Positions 57,885 through 64,000 of a stretch of DNA of 64,000 nucleotides are shown in pieces. Location of the stretch: NCBI GenBank assembly GCA_030998225.1, contig JAPYXD010000581.1, forward strand, positions 6,211,501-6,275,500, given 5' to 3'. Under the pieces are notes generated by a model, which was given only the letters and a program-made list of their open reading frames with translations, was not told the origin of the DNA and did no database searches. This stretch comes from Diplolepis rosae (Eukaryota > Arthropoda > Insecta > Hymenoptera > Diplolepididae). Position 1 is the first letter of the stretch, and every line of letters begins with the position of its first letter. The position numbers and the translations under genes were made by a program.

Positions 57885-57950
57885 AAAAAATGAAACCCTA
57901 AGTTTACATTATTTCTGGACCCTAAAGCCAAAGTAAAAAATCATCTATCT

Positions 57951-58799
57951 ATTTATAATTACTAAACAAATTAATGAAATCTTATGATTTTAAGAAGTTC
58001 TTTTATCCAACCATTCAAATTACCTCTTAAGAATCAAATTTTGACTTCTTCTAATGGTTATTTGATTATCTACTTTCATTCTGCGAAAATCGGCTTAGGG
58101 CGCATTTAAAGAGGAGAAAGGCTCTCGACAATGGATCAGTGACGACGCGAATCGAAAACCGAAGAAAGTCATGAAAAAAAAAAGCAACCGCAAAACTCTT
58201 AACCCGCATTACAAGAGCAAAAACGGATCGATTGACAATGGGGATCACCCTAAGTTGTCTAAATATTTGGAATTTTCCGGCGGTCGTTCTCTCGGAAGAA
58301 AAAGAAGAGCGGCAGAGCAGAGCTGACATCCTGAGAGTAAATCGTGCGGTCGCCGTGGCGAAACGTTCGACTGCAGGTGGCCCACAGATGCCAGGGGATT
58401 ATGGAGTTTATTCCCCCACGGGATATTGATCCTATTGTGCAAGGCGAACGTGCGGAGAAAAGCCGCGTCTTAGAATCTTTATGGATCTTCAAGAATGAAA
58501 CATACATGCTCTGTGCAGTTACGCTTCGCCATTTCTAGAAAGAAATGCAAAAAGGTGCCCCTAAAATACTTTATTGTTCAAGCAATACATTGTAAGAGTT
58601 AAAAAAGACAATGCTTTATATAATACTTCTGAAAAAAAGAATTTTGTCAAGGGGTTGAAAACTGGATAGATCAAGTATATAAAACACTGTAAAAAAAGTC
58701 TTAATTTGGCTAAATTTAAGACAATATCGTCAAATGTGATCAATTTAATAATTTTCTATTAATTTGAACTACTTCTGACTCTAAGATATATTTTAGTAT
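57951..58799. other. Low-repeat island at 58080-58540
   Basis: Balanced composition, unmatched elsewhere in the window. Frames of 64-87 codons overlap on both strands; none shows a domain. The word CGAAACGTTCG here is not part of a hammerhead. The rest is AT-rich. Confidence 0.35.
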
Positions 58800-58900
58800 T
58801 TCAACTTAGATGGTTGAGTTTCAAATTTTGGATTCTTTATATTTTAGTTTATTTGAAAGTCCTCAAAATATTCTGAAATACTTTACGATAATTTTCATGT

Positions 58901-58997
58901 ATTTAAAGAATTTGAAAATCTTTCTGCGGAAAAAAGACGCTTTCGACTGCGCTGGGATACGAGCCCAGGTCTTTCGATTGCCGGTCAACTGCTCTTA
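58901..58997 (-). repeat. tRNA-derived SINE, copy 4, truncated
   Basis: Keeps TTTAAAGAATTTGAAAATC, GACGCTTTCGACTGCGCTGG and the T arm and anticodon-arm words. It stops inside the D arm (CTGCTCTTA), then array sequence resumes. Confidence 0.65.
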
Positions 58998-59654
58998 TTT
59001 GAGGATACTTCAGAATATTTCAAGGTACTTCAGGATATTTCGAGTTGCTTGAGATTATTTTGAGGTAGATTAAGATGTTAAATATTTGACAATAATTCAG
59101 GATATTTCAGATACTTCAGAATATTTCGAGATATTTCAATATATTTTACATGTATCAATGATATTGTCGTTCTTCAAGATACTATAGACACTTCAGAATA
59201 TTTAATGGTTCTTTAAAATATTTCAGACACTTCAGGATATATTAGGTAACTTTAGAATATTTCAAGGTACACGTACTTCAAGATATTCCAAGATACTTTG
59301 AAATATTTCACATACGTCAGTATATCGCACAAGCTTCAACATACTTTACATACATCAAAATATTTTAGCGACTAGAATATTTAACTGAAGTTTAGAATAT
59401 TAAAAGGTACTTTAATATACGTTGAGATATTTTAGACTTTCGGATATTTCAAGAAATTGCAGAGCATTTCAAAGTACTTCAGGATATTTAAGATACTTTA
59501 AATATCCCACATACGTCAATATATCTCCCAAGCTTCATTATACTTTATATACATCAAGATATTTCAGTGATTCCGCGATATTTAAGGGAACTTTGGAATA
59601 CTTCAAGGTAGTTTAGAATATTCCAAGGTATTTCAGGATATTTTGATTATATTG

Positions 59655-59898
59655 CAAATAAATGCAAATGAATTCAATATTCAAAGAATTTGAAAATCTT
59701 TCTGAGGAAAAAAAGACGTTTTAGACTGCGCTGGGATTCGAGCCCAGGTCTTTCGATTGCCGGTCGACTGCTCTAACCACTGAGCTACACAGGCGTCCGA
59801 CATCTCCTTCTCCACATTAAGATTTCTTCATATCGCCTAAAGGTCTGCCTTGCGTCTGTATAATGACTTCAAATTAATTAGTTGAGTTTGAAATTTTA
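59655..59898 (-). repeat. tRNA-derived SINE, copy 5, most complete
   Basis: Holds the whole minus-strand core with B box and A box (CTAACCACTGAGCTACAC), the GCGTCCGACATCTCCTTC block, a GCCTAAAGGTCTGCC block and the end CAAATTAATTAGTTGAGTTTG. It sits between array segments. Confidence 0.7.
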
Positions 59899-60369
59899 TT
59901 TTCAAATTCTTTAAATATTTTGAATACTTAGAATATCTCAAGATACTTTAATATATGTCAAGATATTCCAATGACTTTAGGTTATTTAAACAAACTTCAG
60001 AATATTCAAAGGTACTCGTACTCCAGGATATACCAATATCCTTTGAACAATTTCACATAAGTTACTATATCTCTCGAGCTGTAATATACTTCACATATCT
60101 CAAAATATATATGAAGGCACTTTGGTATGTTAAGACATTCCAATCACTTTAAGGTATTCTAAGAAGCTACAGAACATTTTAACATACTTCAGGATATTTA
60201 AGATGCTTTAAATATTCCACATACGCCAATATATCTCCCAATCTTCAAGATACTTTATATATTTTAGAATATTTTAAGGTTCTTTAAGATATTTCGAGAT
60301 ATTTCAATGAGATTTTCATATTTCAAGGAACTCCTGAATATTTCAAGTCACTTGATATTTCAAGATAAT

Positions 60370-60835
60370 TTGAAACATTTCACACACTGAGAAAACTGGA
60401 GTGTCAAACTTTGAGTGTCAAAATGTAGATAGTCAGTTTGAACTTCTAGATAGTACAACACTTTCTCCGAAATTTTTTCTTGTTGGTCAGGGAGACACTC
60501 ATTTGATATTCTGCTTAACTGTTACCAGAGGGTCAGAATCACTATAAAGAGTGTCAATTGGTGAAATACGCGCCAAAATTGTAAAGTCACGTAGGTTCGC
60601 CTATTTTTCCTCCAATATCACCAGCGTGGACTCTAACCTCATTGCCAGTTTCGCGTCCTTTACGTGTTAAAGTGTCACGAGGGTTATTTTTGCCAACTAA
60701 TTGTCGAGTACCTATTTCACTTGCTATAATAACATAATAATTGTGAAAGCTTAAATGTAATAGTTTTGAGGTTAGCCATAGAGGTCTGTTTTTCCCTCTT
60801 CGATAATCTATTTTTCTCTCTGCGATGATCAACAC
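60370..60835. other. Island inside the array, no gene assigned
   Basis: GAGTGTCAAA words recur at 60391, 60409 and (as GAGTGTCAATT) 60550. An 87-codon minus-strand frame (60587-60850) has no known domain. Confidence 0.35.
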
Positions 60836-61330
60836 TTTAAAATATTTCAAGGTACTTTGATATGTTAAGACATTCTAATGACATTAGTATATTTCAAGAA
60901 ACTGCAGAACATTTCAAGGTACTTCAGGATATTTAAAGTGCTCTAATATTTAAGATATTTTAGATGTTCTAAGATACTTCAAGATATTTCAATGATTCCG
61001 GGATATTTAAGGGAACTTTAGAATATTTCAAAATGTTTCGATATACTTCACAGATATCAGAGTATCTCGCATACTCAAAAATATTTAAAGTTTTTTCAAG
61101 ATATTAAATCATCAACTATTAATATTATATTCCATTGACTTTGGAATATTAAAGGAAACTTCGGAATATTTTAAGTTACTTTAGTATATTCCAAGGTACT
61201 TCAGGATATTTTGAGCCACATTAGGATATTTTAATATACTATAAGATATCTACCTAATTTAAGAATATTTTGCATACTTTAGAATATTTTAAGGTATTTT
61301 AAGGTATCCCAACGATTTTAGGAAATTCAG

Positions 61331-61880
61331 CAGTAGAAACAACATGCAAATTTGATCACACATAATAGAAAATGAGTATGGAAGTTTTTAACCATGAAGA
61401 TATAAATAATGTCAGTATCAATTATAGGAGACTTGAAACTAATTGCGAAAATCCGCTCGTGACGTTGGAAGTTATGTTCTGCCAGCATCAATGTTCCGTG
61501 GACGCTCCTGGCGAAAAACGAAAGACAAACGGACAGGGTGTCAGCGAGTTAGCGAAACCGTGACTGAAGCCTCCGCCTCTGATTTTCATTTAGTCGGGGC
61601 TAAACGCATTCAATTGCCACGAATTAGCCGTGGAGAGGAAGCTGCTTATTTACTCTCTGCTTTAGTTCCTTTTCTCTTCCTCCGACGGGCAAGAGTATAG
61701 ATTAAAGTCTTCCACACCACGTTAGGATAACTAATAGGAATGGCCCATGGCCACGCTTCCTTGAGCTCAAACCAACACACAATATCCTTCCCAGAATGCA
61801 TTGCTATCAAATGTCAGTACTTGTGCATTCGTCCGTTTCAAGTATACCCTTTGTTAAAGTTAATTAGAATACCATTTCAG
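61331..61880. other. Low-repeat island after the array
   Basis: Balanced composition at 61440-61830, overlapping plus-strand frames of 63 and 85 codons, no recognisable domain. Confidence 0.35.
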
Positions 61881-62660
61881 AAAAAGTATTGGTGGTATTA
61901 GTATTGATAACTATATGACTTATTTCGCGCTGCTATTATCACATTTGAAAGTACTTTCTCCAATACTTTTCCAAATACTATATGCATTACCTAAAATATG
62001 TCGAAAGTGGAAATATCCCTTACAAAGTAGTTGCAAAAATTATTGGGTTCAATACTTTTCTCATCGGGGTATTCAATATATAATTCGAGAAAAAAATATT
62101 GGATTTAATACTTATCAATACTTTTTATAACGGATGAGGAAAGAAGAATTTTAAATGAAAATCAACTTATGTCAATCAAAGCATTGGATAAAATATGAGA
62201 AAAAGTATTGGAAAAACTATTAAATTAATATCTTCAGGCCCAATACTTCTAAAAATAAGTATTGGCAAGTATTGGAACCAACATTTTTTTCTCGAATCAG
62301 GTATTAAATTTTTTCGAAATAGTATTAGTTCCAATACTTACCAACAATTTTTTTATAACGAATCAGGACAAAAAAAAACTCAAAAAATAAATAAAAATAA
62401 AATTTCGTAAAAAGTATTGGATAAAATATTAGAGAAAGTATTAGAAAAACTATTAGAGTAAATATATTCTCTGACCCAATCCTTGTGAAAAAACAATTGG
62501 AAAATTTTCCAACCAATACTTTGTTTATGAAATTCAATACATAATCCACGAAAAAAGTATTGGATCCAATACTTCTCTTCAGAAGAGAATATTTGCAGCG
62601 TGAGACAAGTATTGCAGTTGTCATTACATTCTCCAATACTTCCCTCAATACTTTTTCCAT
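61881..62660. repeat. Cluster of AAGTATTGG / CCAATACTT motifs
   Basis: At least fifteen copies of AGTATTGG or its complement occur on both strands, some directly abutting as palindromes (AAGTATTGGATCCAATACTTC at 62556). Spacing is irregular, 10-110 bp. Many are followed by TTTTTC or preceded by GAAAAA. Each unit offers a CCAAT word. Confidence 0.8.
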
Positions 62661-63024
62661 AAGAGTAACAATGAGAAAGAGCCTAAGCATTTCTTCCAAA
62701 AGAATGATTTAAGATAATTATACCCCGATATACTCGTAATCATAGAAAAAAAGGTTTTAAATCTTGATTCAGATTTTATCAAGCCATACCCGCAACTTTC
62801 CAATTGCGTCAAAGTCTATAAAGGTTGTATGGACCACCCGCATGAGGGTTCTTCTCAATCTAAATGTATCATTTTTGATCTCTGACAGTCCACTAGATCG
62901 ATGAGACATTCCTTGACCACAAATCCGTTCATTATTACTGATCGATCTCTAGCACTGTATGGACTTTACTTTACCTCCGTAAAGTTTCAAATAATAAAAG
63001 AATATTTGATATAACAAACACTCA
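62661..63024. other. Unassigned stretch upstream of the 63.0-kb open frame
   Basis: No repeat match. No promoter element can be named with confidence. Confidence 0.35.
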
Positions 63025-63336
63025 ATGTCAAAAGAAATCAAAAACCGAGTTTTGCGACCGGTTGTCGAAATTTACTTGAAAGGCGTGGAAACCGAAATCG
63101 GCTCAATCACAATGAACTATTCTAGTGGGACACCAAATATTTTCACAGCCACGCAATCCCACTGGAACGATCCCCCAAATTCCATAAAGCGGGTGACTGA
63201 CAATTCTGAGTTTGGGATTACATACTATTTTTCCATTCACCACAACATCCTTTTCATAGGAAGGGGAGACTTTATAGAACTTGTCAACTCATGTCAAAAG
63301 TCATCTTTTCAATTCTGCCTAACTTTTGAAGATTAA
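63025..63336 (+). CDS. Unassigned 103-codon open frame
   Basis: The frame begins MSKEIKNRVLRPVVEIYLKG and ends CQKSSFQFCLTFED before TAA. Residue mix and codon use look more protein-like than other frames in the window: hydrophobic and charged residues alternate, there is no homopolymer bias, and it includes a WNDPPNSIKRVTD stretch. There is no signal peptide and no clear membrane segment. I recognise no domain. It has no overlapping repeat. It could be a small gene, a single exon or a transposon remnant; chance cannot be excluded. Confidence 0.35.
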   Translation: MSKEIKNRVLRPVVEIYLKGVETEIGSITMNYSSGTPNIFTATQSHWNDPPNSIKRVTDNSEFGITYYFSIHHNILFIGRGDFIELVNSCQKSSFQFCLTFED

Positions 63337-64000
63337 ATATGCTGATATGCAGAGCTAACGAAACGAATAATTAATATAAAGTAGACAAATTCACATGATA
63401 TCATTTATAAAAATGAATCATGAACTGTTGTAGAAATTTTTCCGCGGCTGTAACTAGGTTCATGCCTGGCGAATCCTAACTTGTCGAAAACCGCCAGGCC
63501 AGGTCTGGACCCGGTTTGAAAAGGAATGCTTAAATGACATCTTCTGGACTTTTAATCTACCTAACCCACAGAGGCCTGGCTTGATTTTCATGCCAGGTCA
63601 ATGCCATGTTAGGGAACTTTTGCACCGGGAATCATAAAAAATTTAAGGTATCAAATCTTTATAAAATATCATTTTTTAAAATCGACATACTAAATTTATT
63701 TAATACTTAAGGAACTATTCTACTTTGACACATTCGAAAAATCGATTTTTTTTTTGGCAAATATAATTGAAAATTTTGAAGAAGCAGAAGGTACTTTATA
63801 CGGTGCAGGCATCGCAGATTAACTGTAGATAAGATTTTTTCATGATTTTTCACTAAAAAGAACTTTATTTATTACACGCAACAAGTTTTATATCAATATC
63901 TTTCATAGGATGCTCAAAAAAAATTCCCGAATATAGCCTTTATTTTGTCGTTCAAAGTAGAATAACCCCTTAAATGGGGGGGGGGGGGGGTAAATCGGTG
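63337..64000. other. Terminal stretch, no gene recognised
   Basis: A GCCAGGC/GCCTGGC-rich segment (63450-63610) has several short inverted words (CATGCCTGGCG, CGCCAGGCCAGG, GAGGCCTGGC, CATGCCAGG). The rest is AT-rich. Confidence 0.4.
63976..63990 (+). repeat. Run of 15 G
   Basis: Second uninterrupted G run of the window, near its right edge. Confidence 0.9.

Larger units (their letters stand above)
56955..57950. mobile_element. Hammerhead retroelement as an inverted pair
   Basis: Left (56955 to about 57300) and right (about 57580-57950) arms are inverted copies. Each contains the tail TTTAGGGTCCAG or its complement, a hammerhead motif, and subrepeats with CACACGTGCAATTTTTTA. The 57300-57580 middle holds further diverged subrepeats (AACATTGTGGTAAATGATATA). 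Inverted joined units are a known outcome of Penelope-type insertion. No protein domain is recognised. Confidence 0.7.
58800..61330 (+). repeat. 10-bp phased array, second cluster
   Basis: Variants of TACTTCAGGA/TATTTCAAGG run through 58840-58900, 59000-59650, 59930-60370 and 60835-61330. Insertions are two SINEs and an unassigned island at 60370-60835. The motif is in the same orientation as in the 30-37.6-kb cluster. Confidence 0.85.

Noticed and set aside
58355..58375. CGAAACGTTCG as a possible hammerhead half
   Set aside because: No CTGATGA core lies upstream within a plausible distance.
58800..61330. CRISPR-like repeat array
   Set aside because: Units are contiguous 10-mers without unique spacers, highly degenerate, in a eukaryotic context.

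Overview
This window looks like repeat-dense nuclear DNA from an arthropod, most likely an insect. It is very AT-rich, contains no bacterial-style gene arrangement, and carries Tc1/mariner transposase remnants typical of insects, tRNA-derived short elements, long foldback elements, satellite DNA and retroelement fragments with hammerhead ribozymes. A hymenopteran such as a gall wasp is a guess from the general style of the repeats and cannot be shown from the sequence alone. I see no complete host protein-coding gene. The recognisable coding material is three decayed mariner-type transposase genes, two short first-exon-like fragments, one coding remnant and two unassigned open frames.

Layout. 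0.15-2.3 kb: a foldback MITE (called Pal-1 here) broken by a CCCAGA-ended element and by a hammerhead-ribozyme retroelement piece. 4-5.4 kb: degenerate tandem repeat. 6.8-9.1 and 12.6-13.9 kb: long elements with GTCT microsatellites, resembling DINE/HINE (non-autonomous Helentron) elements. 12.3-16.7 kb: a second nested Pal-1, split by a 2.5-kb TTAA-flanked foldback element. 17.5-20 kb: HINE-type internal repeats, then a 420-bp tandem repeat. 22.9-24.2 kb: a tandem/foldback cluster. 26.8-28.9 kb: a satellite of about 180-bp monomers organised as 361-bp dimers. 30-37.6 kb and 58.8-61.3 kb: two large diffuse arrays of a 10-bp phased motif, repeatedly invaded by tRNA-like SINEs and, in the first, by hammerhead elements. 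36.2-37.1 kb: a long GC-richer palindrome ending next to a ribozyme. 39.3-42.7 kb: a stack of insertions (DD41D transposon near a possible SAM-domain exon, inside a DD34D mariner, inside a foldback repeat). 44.1-47.3 kb: a 3.15-kb TIR element with a large internal palindrome and two coding fragments, with a 994-bp mariner inserted 3 bp outside its end. 48.8-56.2 kb: HINE-like elements whose 3' ends hold a cluster of GC hairpins. 55.3-58 kb: three more hammerhead motifs, two of them in a near-kilobase inverted repeat. 61.9-62.7 kb: a cluster of CCAATACTT/AAGTATTGG motifs.

The most notable system is a set of six hammerhead self-cleaving ribozyme motifs (near 1.59, 32.3, 37.1, 55.6, 57.0 and 57.9 kb). 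All keep the catalytic core, have compensatory changes in stems I and II, and have a two-base-pair stem III without a loop. The five with an intact downstream flank are followed 33-71 nt later by a shared CTGRCCC tail. This matches the ribozymes known in Penelope-like retroelements and small non-autonomous retrozyme-like elements, although no Penelope reverse transcriptase is visible here. Two copies are arranged as partial head-to-tail dimers and others as inverted pairs.

Boundaries of repeats were found by eye, by matching segments to each other, and should be read as accurate to roughly 5-20 bp, except for the transposon ends, where target duplications fix them.
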